The notes below the pieces were generated by a model, which saw only the letters and a program-made list of their open reading frames with translations, did no database searches and was not told the DNA's origin. The translations under genes were made by a program, and so were the position numbers. A stretch of DNA of 40,217 nucleotides, taken from SAR324 cluster bacterium (GTDB taxonomy: Bacteria; SAR324; NAC60-12). Shown one piece after another: positions 25,630 to 33,607 of this stretch (position 1 is its first letter; each line of letters begins with the position of its first letter). Location of the stretch: assembly GCA_014382365.1 (NCBI GenBank), contig JACNJW010000058.1:1-40217 (forward strand). Reading direction: 5' to 3'.

Positions 25630-27111
25630 TCACAAACGATAATTGCGTTTTTGTTGAAGTTCACGGTGGGTTAGGGGGGTTTCTTCAAATTCCTGCAGGA
25701 AAGTTTCCATCTGTTTTATAAAGAAATTATCTGCAGACATCCTCTCCCTGACTTTTTTAAGGGTGGCATGGACTGTAGAGTGGTTGCGTCCCACAATTTT
25801 GCCGATTTCACTCAGGGAGAGGGGGGTAAGTTGTTTCAGCAGATAAACTGCTGCCTGCCTGGCTTTGCTGTGTTTTCTGTCTCTTCGATAAGAATAGAGT
25901 CCATCCTCTGAAATTTGAAACATAATGCAGGTCTTCTGCATAATTTTCTTTACAGTTTCATCTGAAAATCTTTCTTGAGCAGCATGCTGGGAACTTGAGA
26001 TTTGTGCAGAATCATCTAACCAGTCTTTCAGAGCATAACGTGCCAAATCAACCGTCAACTCTTCGTTCAGTAATGAAGCATGTACACCAAGTCGCATCAG
26101 TACGCCCTCCATGCGGCCAATTCCTCCCTTTATATGCTGTACAATGAATACTGACAGTTCTTTGCTTAGAGGAATACCACGATCTTTTGCTTTGCTTTCA
26201 AGGATTGTAATTCGGGTCTGATCATCAGGAATCCCGATATCAACTGTCAAACCTGATTCCAGCCGGCTCTTTAACCCAGTACTGAGCCCAGTTATCTGTG
26301 TAGGTGCCTGCAGAGAGGCTACTACAATCTGAGAATTTTTTTTACGCAGGGCATTAATAGTGTAAAGTAGTTCTGTCTGGCACTTGGAAGATGGAACAAT
26401 TGCCTGCAAATCGTCCAAAATAAAAGTATCCACTTTTCGATAACGATCCCGGAATTCTTTCATTTTATTTGTTCTGAGGTGGACGATAAAATCATTTAAA
26501 AAAACCTCAGCAGAAACCAGGATTGTTTTATGTTTTGCATTTCCTTGCTGAAGTTCCAGATTTATTCCTTCCAGCAAATGTGACTTGCCCGACCCGGACT
26601 CTCCATAAATGATAAATGGATTGAAGGCAACTCCCGGCAGATCAATTACAGCTCGGGATGCCCGGCTTGCAAGTAGATTTCTAGTTCCTGGAATAAATGA
26701 GTCCAGCAAGGAGGGGTGTTTTTTATCAACTGAAGTTTCTGCATGCTTTTCAGGTTTGGAATTTTCCAATAGCAGCTCTTCGTTTTTGACAGTAGATTTT
26801 CGCTGCTTAAGATTAAATTCGGGTTGAATTGCCTGTTTATGATTCCTACCGGAAATTTTATATTCAAATTTCTTTTCTGCAAATGGTGCTTTTTCCGGAT
26901 ACAACTTATTTAGTACATTTCGTAAAATGGATTCGTGATTGGTTTTGATATCATAGCGATAAACTTTATGTCGAATACCACCTATGACAACTTTTGAGGG
27001 AGTGATATTTAACAGTTGCACTGAATTAAGCCATGCCTGGCAGGAGTGAGGTGGCAAAGATTTGCGCAAGCACTCTACAAATTCCAGTGATTGTTCTTGA
27101 CTCAGCTCCAT
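25630..27111 (-). CDS. dnaA: Divergent chromosomal replication initiator protein DnaA
   Basis: 493 residues with full DnaA architecture: domain I (1-75), a linker (about 80-135), the AAA+ domain III and C-terminal DNA-binding domain IV. Walker A reads GESGSGKS at 170-177, unlike the usual GGVGLGKT. Walker B is ILDDLQ near 231-236. The arginine finger within LKSRLESGLTVDI is retained (R283), but the sensor-1 stretch T-S-D is replaced by A-S-L. The DNA-recognition signature is GRNHSTVHAT at 441-450, where most DnaAs have GRDHS/T. No dnaN lies beside it. It could be the sole DnaA of a divergent lineage or a paralogue. Start ATG at 27111. Confidence 0.88.
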   Translation of the reverse strand: MELSQEQSLEFVECLRKSLPPHSCQAWLNSVQLLNITPSKVVIGGIRHKVYRYDIKTNHESILRNVLNKLYPEKAPFAEKKFEYKISGRNHKQAIQPEFNLKQRKSTVKNEELLLENSKPEKHAETSVDKKHPSLLDSFIPGTRNLLASRASRAVIDLPGVAFNPFIIYGESGSGKSHLLEGINLELQQGNAKHKTILVSAEVFLNDFIVHLRTNKMKEFRDRYRKVDTFILDDLQAIVPSSKCQTELLYTINALRKKNSQIVVASLQAPTQITGLSTGLKSRLESGLTVDIGIPDDQTRITILESKAKDRGIPLSKELSVFIVQHIKGGIGRMEGVLMRLGVHASLLNEELTVDLARYALKDWLDDSAQISSSQHAAQERFSDETVKKIMQKTCIMFQISEDGLYSYRRDRKHSKARQAAVYLLKQLTPLSLSEIGKIVGRNHSTVHATLKKVRERMSADNFFIKQMETFLQEFEETPLTHRELQQKRNYRL

Positions 27112-27488
27112 TTTAATTGATTTTCAAATCCATTTGTTGTTTAATCATCTCAAAGATTACTCATGTAAAGTAGTCAAATCTGCAGGTGAATTATTCTTAT
27201 CAGGGGAATAGCTTCCGTGCCAGACCGGCCTAATTAATTTAATGCAAATCGAACTCTAAAATCAACAAAAAAGAACTCTAAAAAGATGAAGAGCTTACCC
27301 CTAAGCGTCTGATATATAAATATAAATAAAAAATAAAAAAATAAAATATTTTATTGTATATACTAAATCATAGAGCAATAAAGTTGTTCAATATTAGTCA
27401 ACTATGGGATGTGGAATAAAATGAATATAAAAAAAATAAATTTTATGTTATGGTTTATTTTGAGTATCTACAAAATTTGAAATAAAAT
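27112..27488. other. AT-rich divergent region between dnaA and the HugZ-like gene
   Basis: 377 bases without a gene, containing the promoters of both divergent genes. It holds an 11-bp direct repeat GAACTCTAAAA at 27251-27261 and 27273-27283 (22-bp period), followed by a segment at about 27309-27360 that is almost entirely A/T. No canonical TTATCCACA-type DnaA box is seen on either strand. It may be an origin-like or dnaA-autoregulatory region, which remains unproven. Confidence 0.45.
27251..27283 (+). repeat. Direct repeat GAACTCTAAAA x2 (22-bp period)
   Basis: Two exact 11-bp copies begin 22 bases apart, two helical turns, next to the AT-rich tract upstream of dnaA. A protein-binding iteron is a reasonable guess. 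Confidence 0.5.
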
Positions 27489-27995
27489 ATGAAATCCCTT
27501 TCAACTCCACTTGCAAAGACAAAAGCAGAATATTCTAAATTTTTACTGAATTATAAGAGTCTTTATCTCTCCACAGTAGGCAAAAACGGAGCTCCAAACA
27601 GTAGTTATGCGCCATTTGTAATGGACGAAAACAAACAGTTTTATCTTTACATCAGTGCTCTTGCTGGACACACTGCAAATTTACTTAATGACGGCCGGGC
27701 CGGAATCATGTTGATAGAAACAGAAGAGCAGGCAGAAAATGTTTTTGCTAGAAAACGTGTAACTTTTGAATGCGATGTGGAAGTACTGAAACGAGACTCT
27801 TCAGACTGGCAAAAGATTATGAACAAGTTTGATGAGTCCGTTGGCGAACTAATGCAGACACTGCGTATGCTTCAGGATTTTTATCTAATACGTTTATTGC
27901 CGAAATCCGGATTATTTGTCAAAGGCTTTGGGAAAGCATTTAAAATTTCCGGTAAACGAATGGACGTGTTGTCTCACCTAAATCCGGGGAAATAG
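27489..27995 (+). CDS. HugZ/HutZ-like heme utilisation protein (PNPOx fold)
   Basis: 168 residues in the pyridoxamine-phosphate-oxidase-like split-barrel fold. The N-terminal pattern (LLNYKSLYLSTVGKNGAPNSSYAPFV), the following H-T-A-N-L-L-N-D-G-R-A segment and the C-terminal signature GLFVKGFGKAFKI match HugZ/HutZ proteins, which bind and degrade heme for iron release. The extended C-terminal heme-binding loop of HugZ is not obvious. No Fur box is recognised upstream. The only plus-strand gene between 3.5 and 32 kb, it is divergent from dnaA and convergent with the YejF-like gene, whose stop is 13 bases away. Confidence 0.82.
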   Translation: MKSLSTPLAKTKAEYSKFLLNYKSLYLSTVGKNGAPNSSYAPFVMDENKQFYLYISALAGHTANLLNDGRAGIMLIETEEQAENVFARKRVTFECDVEVLKRDSSDWQKIMNKFDESVGELMQTLRMLQDFYLIRLLPKSGLFVKGFGKAFKISGKRMDVLSHLNPGK

Positions 27996-28007
27996 TATTT
28001 TTGTTCA

Positions 28008-29594
28008 CTAGAAAGCTGCAGCCAACAAAGATTGGGTATACTTGTTTTGAGGATCGTTTAGAATTTTTTCGGCAGAACCGGATTCCACCGCAATTCCATC
28101 TTTCATCACAATGATGTCATGACAAAGGGCTTGAATTATTTTTAAATCGTGACTGATAAAAAGATATGTCAGGTTGTACTTTTTTTGCAAATTGCGCAGC
28201 AGCTCCAAGACTTGAGCTTGTACTGAACGGTCCAAAGAAGATGTGGGCTCATCCAGAATTAAAAAGCTGGGTTTTAGTACCAGTGCACGGGCAATGGCAA
28301 TGCGCTGTCGCTGTCCTCCGGAAAATTCATGTGGGTATCTGTGTCTCAATTCCGGATCCAAGTTTACTTCGTTGAGTACTTGTATAATCTGCTCTGTGCG
28401 TTGCTCTTTAGCAGCGCTGGAGTGTATTTCCAGACCCTCGGCTACAATCTGCTCGACAGTCATTCTGGGACTTAAACTGCCGAAGGGATCCTGAAAAACG
28501 ATTTGCATTTCTTTACGAAAAGATGTTATCTGCTTTTGATTCAATTTGTTCAGTTCTATTTCTCCAAACTGAATATTACCCTCACTTTTTATCAGACGCA
28601 GCAAAGCCAAACCGAGAGTTGATTTTCCGGATCCGCTTTCTCCTACGACACCGAGACTGTGCCCCTTTCGGATTTTTAGACTGATACCGTCAACAGCTTT
28701 AACATAAGCAACTGTTCGTTTTAATACACCTTTTTGAATTGGAAACCAGACTTTTAAATTAGTGGAAGAGATGAAGACAGGCGTAGATTTTGTGATTTGT
28801 ACAGGAGTTCCACTCGGTTCTGAGTCCAGTAGTTTTTTTGTGTAGTTGTGTGTGGGCTGTAAAAAGAGTGGTTCTGTGTGTTCTATTTCAACTATTTCAC
28901 CCTGAGTCATTACCGCTACCCGGTCTGCATGATGCCGTACAATTCCCAGATCATGAGTAATCAAAAGAATGGCCATCTTAAATTGTTGCTGCAAATGTGC
29001 AAGGAGTTGTAGAACCTGGGCCTGAACTGTCACATCTAGAGCAGTTGTTGGTTCATCTGCAATCAGTAAATCAGGCTTATTGGCTAGAGCCATGGCAATC
29101 ATGACTCGCTGCCGCTGTCCTCCGCTTAACTCATGTGGAAAGGCTCCCAAACGTTTTTTTGCATTTTGAATTTCCACCATGTCCAGTAATTCAAGTGTTC
29201 GTTCACGTGCTTGCTTCCGACTCATTCCCTGATGGACAAAGAGAACTTCGCTAATCTGTTTTTCAATTGAGTGTAGTGGATTCAGAGAACTCATCGGTTC
29301 CTGAAAAATCATACCGATACGGTTTCCGCGTATGCCACGGATTTGTGTTTCAGTCATTTGGAGCAGGTTTTTACCTTCAAATTCAATTATTCCATGCGGA
29401 TGAGATGCAGAGTCCGGTAAAAGACGCAGAATGGAATGTGCACTCACGGATTTGCCGGATCCGCTTTCTCCAACCAATGCCAGCGTTTCTCCTTTGTTTA
29501 AATCAAAGGAAGCCTTTCGGACTGCATGAGTTACACTTTCATCTTGAGTGAAATCAACTGATAAATCTTTAACAGAAAGTAGAGCGAAGGACAT
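28008..29594 (-). CDS. yejF: Double ABC ATPase of a peptide importer (YejF-like)
   Basis: 528 residues holding two complete ABC ATPase modules, the fused DppD-DppF arrangement of YejF and GsiA. Module 1 has Walker A GESGSGKS at 42-49 and signature [19 protein letters not shown] followed by DEPTTALD. Module 2 has a second GESGSGKST near 315, signature [15 protein letters not shown] and DEPTSSLD. Length matches E. coli YejF (about 529). It energises uptake of oligopeptides, including microcin C. No permease or binding-protein genes (yejA, yejB, yejE) are in the window, so partners must be elsewhere. Transcribed after mobA and the glutathione transferase gene, 9 bases from the latter. Confidence 0.9.
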   Translation of the reverse strand: MSFALLSVKDLSVDFTQDESVTHAVRKASFDLNKGETLALVGESGSGKSVSAHSILRLLPDSASHPHGIIEFEGKNLLQMTETQIRGIRGNRIGMIFQEPMSSLNPLHSIEKQISEVLFVHQGMSRKQARERTLELLDMVEIQNAKKRLGAFPHELSGGQRQRVMIAMALANKPDLLIADEPTTALDVTVQAQVLQLLAHLQQQFKMAILLITHDLGIVRHHADRVAVMTQGEIVEIEHTEPLFLQPTHNYTKKLLDSEPSGTPVQITKSTPVFISSTNLKVWFPIQKGVLKRTVAYVKAVDGISLKIRKGHSLGVVGESGSGKSTLGLALLRLIKSEGNIQFGEIELNKLNQKQITSFRKEMQIVFQDPFGSLSPRMTVEQIVAEGLEIHSSAAKEQRTEQIIQVLNEVNLDPELRHRYPHEFSGGQRQRIAIARALVLKPSFLILDEPTSSLDRSVQAQVLELLRNLQKKYNLTYLFISHDLKIIQALCHDIIVMKDGIAVESGSAEKILNDPQNKYTQSLLAAAF

Positions 29595-29603
29595 GAGCTT
29601 TAT

Positions 29604-30275
29604 TTATATCAATATTTTACTGCCTTTTTCCTGTGCTTGATCAGTAGTCATTTTACTTCGATCTACCTTGTAGGGAACTTCAATCCCCCGCTGAAAAGCA
29701 GGACGTTCAGCTAACGCATCCAGCCAGCGCTGCAAATTCGGAAGATGATCGATTTCCAGACCGGCCCAGTTATAGATCCTGACCCAGGGCCAGGTTGCCA
29801 TGTCTGCAATGGAAAGTTGACCGGCAAGGTACTCATTGTTTTTTAGCTGAGTGTCCAGTACGGTGTAGAGACGTAGAGTTTCTTTTTGATAACGATTTAT
29901 GGCATAGTCAATTTTTTCGGGAGCATATCTATAAAATACATGAGCCTGTCCCTGCATGGGGCCTACTCCGCCCATTTGAAACATCAGCCACTGGAGTACT
30001 ACAGAACGTTTTTGGGGATCAGCAGGCAGGAATTGTCCGGTTTTTTCTGCAAGGTAAATCAGGATTGCACCGGATTCAAAAACAGTGAAATTATTGTTGT
30101 CATGATCAACAATAGTTGGAATTCTGCCGTTAGGGTTTAATTTTAAATACTCCGGTTTTTTTTGTTCTTTTTTTTCCAGATCAATTGCAATCACTTTGTA
30201 CGGCAGTTTTAGTTCTTCGAGTAGAATTGAAACTTTGTAACCGTTTGGAGTAGGTCCGGTAAATAAATCAAGCAT
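29604..30275 (-). CDS. yfcG: Glutathione S-transferase, YfcG/YghU (Nu) type
   Basis: 223-residue cytosolic GST homologue of the Nu class, which in E. coli acts as a disulfide-bond oxidoreductase using two glutathione molecules. The N-terminal thioredoxin-like domain has the diagnostic [17 protein letters not shown], with T9 and N11 replacing the usual catalytic Tyr/Ser/Cys, then [14 protein letters not shown] with the cis-proline and [12 protein letters not shown]. The all-helical C-terminal domain ends with [14 protein letters not shown]. The gene starts 3 bases after the mobA stop and ends 9 bases before the ATPase start, so all three are likely co-transcribed. Confidence 0.92.
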   Translation of the reverse strand: MLDLFTGPTPNGYKVSILLEELKLPYKVIAIDLEKKEQKKPEYLKLNPNGRIPTIVDHDNNNFTVFESGAILIYLAEKTGQFLPADPQKRSVVLQWLMFQMGGVGPMQGQAHVFYRYAPEKIDYAINRYQKETLRLYTVLDTQLKNNEYLAGQLSIADMATWPWVRIYNWAGLEIDHLPNLQRWLDALAERPAFQRGIEVPYKVDRSKMTTDQAQEKGSKILI

Positions 30276-30277
30276 AA

Positions 30278-30889
30278 TTATTTCATTGTTTTAAGTTGAT
30301 ATTCTGCTTTTAAGAACTCTTCTGGAGTATTCACATCCCGGCAGATCCAGGGGGTTTCTTCTGGTGCGGAAAGCCGAACCATTTTCCAACCTTCCCAAAG
30401 TAAAAAAGGACGCCGTTCTCCTTTCGCCAGCAGTTTTGATGCTGGTTCAAGAACTGGACGACGATAAAGGGCGAGCAGTGGATTCGTGATGTTGTTTTCT
30501 TCAGTACAGATAAGATCGTCCTCTTCGCACATTAGATCTGCTAAAGTCTGCAGCCACTCTCTTGTTAAATACGGCATATCACAAGTCAGCAGGAAAATCT
30601 TATCAATATTTGCACTTAAATGTGGCAGTGCATCCGCGATACCTTGTAGTGGTCCCTGTCCATAAACTGAGTCAGTTGCAAATCTGATCCATTCCTCCAA
30701 CTCATGAGCTATTCTGGGCAAGGGTTGCCCCTGTGCCCGGATAACAACTGTTTCTGAAACAAGTGGCTTTAAAACCAGGAGCAAACGCTCCAGCAAAGTC
30801 TGCCCTGCTAATTCCAGACTTGCTTTGTCACGGCCCATTCGTGTTGACAATCCTCCTGCAAGTATGATGGCTCCGTATTCTTTGATCAT
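30278..30889 (-). CDS. mobA: Molybdenum cofactor guanylyltransferase
   Basis: 203-residue MobA-type nucleotidyltransferase that adds GMP to molybdopterin. The GTP-binding loop [18 protein letters not shown] occupies residues 10-27, with the R17/G19/D21-K22 pattern. The metal-binding Asp is D104 in LLTCDMPYL, and [10 protein letters not shown] supplies the guanine-contact loop. The C-terminus (RDVNTPEEF) carries the family's D-x-N-T-P-E-E. No other molybdenum-cofactor genes are nearby. First gene of the mobA-gst-yejF run. Confidence 0.93.
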   Translation of the reverse strand: MIKEYGAIILAGGLSTRMGRDKASLELAGQTLLERLLLVLKPLVSETVVIRAQGQPLPRIAHELEEWIRFATDSVYGQGPLQGIADALPHLSANIDKIFLLTCDMPYLTREWLQTLADLMCEEDDLICTEENNITNPLLALYRRPVLEPASKLLAKGERRPFLLWEGWKMVRLSAPEETPWICRDVNTPEEFLKAEYQLKTMK

Positions 30890-31196
30890 GTATTGAATAA
30901 TGTTTCTTTACAGATAGACAACAGTCACGAATTTTTATGTGTCATACTCTTCGTTTCTTCGTTAGCAGCTTATTTGTCAGTAGTAATTCATAATCTTCTC
31001 TTCAGTCGAGTTGATATAACGAAGGTGATATCAATAATTTTTACTGAAGATCAGTAACTCATGTCAAGAGTGAAGGTGCTAATCAGTAAAGAGTAAAGAT
31101 GTCTAAATTGATTAAGTTTCAAAAGCACCGACAGACAAAGTTTCAATATAAAAAAGTCAGTTCTGTGATTATAATAGAAAATTGCAAAAAACTAGA
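30890..31196. other. Intergenic region between mobA and the IclR gene
   Basis: 307 bases with no convincing open frame, hairpin terminator or repeat. It presumably carries the promoter of the mobA run and the end of the IclR transcript, but I could not pick out specific boxes. Confidence 0.5.
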
Positions 31197-31973
31197 TTAA
31201 TTGTCACCGGGATCGATAATCAAGGTCAAGTTTTGCGAGGCTTTTTGCAAAAGGGGAATATGTTGTGAAAGTTCTTCCAGAGACATTCTGGTAGTTGGTG
31301 CATGAATTGATAAAGTTGCAAAAAAGCGTTCTCGCCTGTCGAAAATAGGTACAGCGACACAAATCATCCCTTCAACAAATTCCTGATTATCTGTTCCAAC
31401 CTGATCTTTTCTAATCTTTGCTAAAGCTTTTACAAGTGCCGCTTTAGTAGTCAATGTATTTGCTGTTTTTTGTTCTAAATTCAAATTATCTAACAAACTA
31501 GAAAGTTGTTCTCTTGAGAGAAGGCTGAGAAATAGTTTACCGCTTGAAGTACAATGAAGAGGTACTTTTGTACCGACTGGAAGCTGCAACCGTAATGGCC
31601 AGTGACTTTCCGCACGATCTAAATATCTCATTTGATTGCCGTCAGGTATTGAAATGTTGCAGGTCTCACCTATGTCCTCAGAGAGTCTCATTAAAACTGC
31701 TTTGCGTTGGGCACGAAAATACTCATTACTCATTACTCCAAGAGCAATTTTTCTCAATCGAGTTCCTGGCAGGTAGCGTTTACCGTCAATTTCACGTTGT
31801 AAAAACAGTTCATCTTCCAGTGTTGAACAGAGACGATGAATGGTGGCCTTAGGTAGTTTTAACTTTTCATTTATATCTGTTGGTGAGACTGGTCGTTCAG
31901 TGCCGGCTACCTGCTCCAATATGGCAAGTATGCGGTGCATAGCTGAACCTTTATCTAAAAAATTATCGTCCAT
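31197..31973 (-). CDS. IclR-family transcriptional regulator
   Basis: 258 residues. An N-terminal winged helix-turn-helix (about 8-70: HRILAILEQVAGTERPVSPTDINEKLKLPKATIHRLCSTLED, in family order) is followed by the IclR effector-binding domain (LRLQLPVGTKVPLHCTSSGKLFLS and FVEGMICVAVPIFDRRERFFATLSIHAPT). IclR proteins bind short palindromes and usually control adjacent catabolic genes in response to a small ligand. Divergent from the pot-type transporter cluster with 217 bases between, where two 6-3-6 palindromes lie, so it is the likely regulator of transport and hydrolysis genes. ATG at 31973 has an AAGGAAA site. Confidence 0.94.
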   Translation of the reverse strand: MDDNFLDKGSAMHRILAILEQVAGTERPVSPTDINEKLKLPKATIHRLCSTLEDELFLQREIDGKRYLPGTRLRKIALGVMSNEYFRAQRKAVLMRLSEDIGETCNISIPDGNQMRYLDRAESHWPLRLQLPVGTKVPLHCTSSGKLFLSLLSREQLSSLLDNLNLEQKTANTLTTKAALVKALAKIRKDQVGTDNQEFVEGMICVAVPIFDRRERFFATLSIHAPTTRMSLEELSQHIPLLQKASQNLTLIIDPGDN

Positions 31974-31983
31974 TATTTTTTCC

Positions 31984-32012
31984 TTGACATAATTTATGGA
32001 AAATACTAAAAA
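31984..32012 (+). promoter_or_regulatory. Candidate sigma-70 promoter for the pot operon
   Basis: A consensus TTGACA (31984-31989) is followed after 17 bases by TAAAAA (32007-32012), a poor -10. It is in the correct direction for potD and just upstream of the first palindrome. Moderate to low confidence, chosen by eye. Confidence 0.35.
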
Positions 32013-32034
32013 GATTACTTAACAATTTTTAATC

Positions 32035-32051
32035 TGAGACTCGTAGTCTCA
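32035..32051. promoter_or_regulatory. Palindrome, candidate IclR operator 1
   Basis: Perfect 7-3-7 inverted repeat TGAGACT-CGT-AGTCTCA, 62 bases upstream of the IclR start and about 140 before potD. IclR-type operators are short palindromes of about this size. Assignment is inferred from position. Confidence 0.45.
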
Positions 32052-32071
32052 TTCCATGAAATTGTAAATTA

Positions 32072-32109
32072 AATTGAACTGATTCTCAATTTAAAAAGAA
32101 TCAGCAATT
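32072..32109 (+). promoter_or_regulatory. Leader hairpin upstream of potD
   Basis: CTGATTCT (32079-32086) pairs with AGAATCAG (32097-32104), extended by AATTG/CAATT across a two-base bulge. The loop is A/T-rich. It could affect the potD leader RNA or be a DNA cruciform. No T tract follows, so not a standard terminator. Confidence 0.4.
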
Positions 32110-32133
32110 CCTTAATTTTTCTGAAATCATTAT

Positions 32134-32148
32134 TTCGGTGATACCGAA
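32134..32148. promoter_or_regulatory. Palindrome, candidate operator 2 near potD
   Basis: Perfect 6-3-6 inverted repeat TTCGGT-GAT-ACCGAA, about 40 bases before the potD start. Its geometry equals that of the 32035-32051 palindrome but the sequence differs, so it may bind a different protein or be leader RNA structure. Confidence 0.4.
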
Positions 32149-32190
32149 TGAGATTATTAGGAAAATTTTAATACAAAGAACAGGAGAAAA

Positions 32191-33384
32191 ATGGAAAAGA
32201 AAGAAAAAATAGGATCCAAGTCGATTACACGGAGAAAAGTAGTCAAAGGAATTGCAGCAACTGGTGTTGCCGCAAGTGTTGGTCCTTGGATTTTGCCGAA
32301 GAAAGCTTTGTCTTCTTCAGGAGAAGTTAACGTGCTGCTCTGGTCTGACTATTGCCCTCCAGGCTTCATCAAAGCTTTCAAGAAAAAAACTGGAATTACA
32401 ATGAATTTTACCGGTATTGGCTCCAATGAAGAAATTATTAACAAGATGAAAGCTACAAAGGGTCGTGGTTTTGATATTTGCAGTCCGACAAATATGCGAT
32501 CATTACAATGGGAGCCTCTTGGCTTGATTCAGCCTATTGATTACGGCCGCATTCCCAATGTCAAAAATCTAAATCCCGCAATGTTGGCTGTAGGTGATAA
32601 TGAGTGGAATTTTGGCGGAAAAGGTTCACACTGGCTTCCACAGATTTGGGGAACAGAAGGAATTGCCTGGCGTAATGACAAGTGGACACCACCGAGAAGT
32701 GTAGATGGTGTAGCAATGCCAAGTTACGGTGATATCTGGCAGTCTGATGTTGAAGGAAAAACTATGATGCGTCCTCACTCCGGAATGCTTGGGGCTGGTC
32801 TTTATATGGAAACAACTGGTGCTCTTGAACCTGGTGCGATGAAGCGTGCATACGGCAACGAAGCTCTGATGCGCAAAACATGGCAAAAAGTAACTGACTT
32901 CTGTATCAAGAACAAGAAGCAGGTCAAACTCTTCTGGAATGACGCAGACAGTCAGAAGACTGGATTCATGAACCAGGGGGTTTTAGTAGGACAAACATGG
33001 GATGGACCACCGACAGTACAAATGAAGGAAGGTTTACCTGTTGTGTATCGTGCACCTGTTGAAGGCTCACTTGCCTGGGTTGATGGACTAACACTCTCTT
33101 CAGCTTCAGCAAATGTTGATCAGGCATATGCTTTCCTTGATTTCTGTTTTGATGCACAGGCTGCAGGTCGTTCTATTGACGGCGGTGGTATTGATGGCTG
33201 GGGGCAGCATGGTTATAATTCAGCTGTGTTGGGTGCAGATAAACATGCCAGTAGTGATTATGGAAAGTGGTTTAACCAAATCTATCCAGGGAAATCTCTT
33301 GGCAATTTGTGGCCGTGGCCAAAAGAGCCACAGTGGTATGCGGACGTTCGTACTGAGTACAGAAACAAGTTCGTAAATGCATAA
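32191..33384 (+). CDS. potD: Spermidine/putrescine-type ABC transporter substrate-binding protein (Tat-exported)
   Basis: 397-residue periplasmic binding protein of the PotD/PotF (SBP_bac_8) group. The N-terminus has a twin-arginine signal, T13-R14-R15-K-V-V-K, then a hydrophobic stretch GIAATGVAASVGPWIL. The mature domain begins VNVLLWSDYCPPGFIKAFKKKTGI, the usual first strand of polyamine binders. Later segments FDICSPTNMRSLQW and WPWPKEPQWYADV also fit. It is longer than E. coli PotD (348), and Tat export rather than Sec is notable because it implies folding before export. The ligand is unproven. ATG at 32191 has AGGAG. Followed by a hairpin and then the ATPase gene. Confidence 0.87.
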   Translation: MEKKEKIGSKSITRRKVVKGIAATGVAASVGPWILPKKALSSSGEVNVLLWSDYCPPGFIKAFKKKTGITMNFTGIGSNEEIINKMKATKGRGFDICSPTNMRSLQWEPLGLIQPIDYGRIPNVKNLNPAMLAVGDNEWNFGGKGSHWLPQIWGTEGIAWRNDKWTPPRSVDGVAMPSYGDIWQSDVEGKTMMRPHSGMLGAGLYMETTGALEPGAMKRAYGNEALMRKTWQKVTDFCIKNKKQVKLFWNDADSQKTGFMNQGVLVGQTWDGPPTVQMKEGLPVVYRAPVEGSLAWVDGLTLSSASANVDQAYAFLDFCFDAQAAGRSIDGGGIDGWGQHGYNSAVLGADKHASSDYGKWFNQIYPGKSLGNLWPWPKEPQWYADVRTEYRNKFVNA

Positions 33385-33428
33385 ATTCAATTCTCTCTGA
33401 TCTTTCTGATCCGGGAATAATACAAAAT

Positions 33429-33454
33429 TTGCCCCGCCTTTAATGGAGGGGCAA
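33429..33454 (+). terminator. Stem-loop between potD and potA
   Basis: TTGCCCC (33429-33435) pairs with GGGGCAA (33448-33454), with an extra CC/GG pairing inside across a G-A mismatch. The T tract is weak (ATTTCC). Stem-loops after binding-protein genes often protect their mRNA and lower expression of the downstream transporter genes. Could equally be a partial terminator. Confidence 0.6.
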
Positions 33455-33501
33455 TTTCCTGTGGAATTTTTGATTCAATATTATTGATTGTTTTTGAAAT
33501 C

Positions 33502-33532
33502 TTGACATGCCTGCAGATTGGTGGCATATATT
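33502..33532 (+). promoter_or_regulatory. Candidate promoter upstream of potA
   Basis: TTGACA (33502-33507) followed by TATATT (33527-33532) at 19 bases, or CATATA at 17. It lies after the potD stem-loop and about 75 bases before the preferred potA start, so the permease genes may have a second promoter. Confidence 0.4.
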
Positions 33533-33607
33533 TTCTTGAAACAAGTCTTGTTTTCTGAACCAATTAATAAAGTTTCAGTTGTTAATATTATATCTTCAGT
33601 AATAAAT

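Noticed and set aside
27112..27488. Canonical oriC with DnaA boxes
   Set aside because: No TTATCCACA-like nonamers were found on either strand. Only the AT tract and a non-canonical repeat are present, so I do not call an origin.
32035..32051. Guanidine-II (mini-ykkC) riboswitch near the ureohydrolase cluster
   Set aside because: The minus strand of this palindrome has an ACGA loop, but the second required ACGR hairpin is missing. The other palindrome has an ATC centre, and the orientation would serve the IclR gene only.
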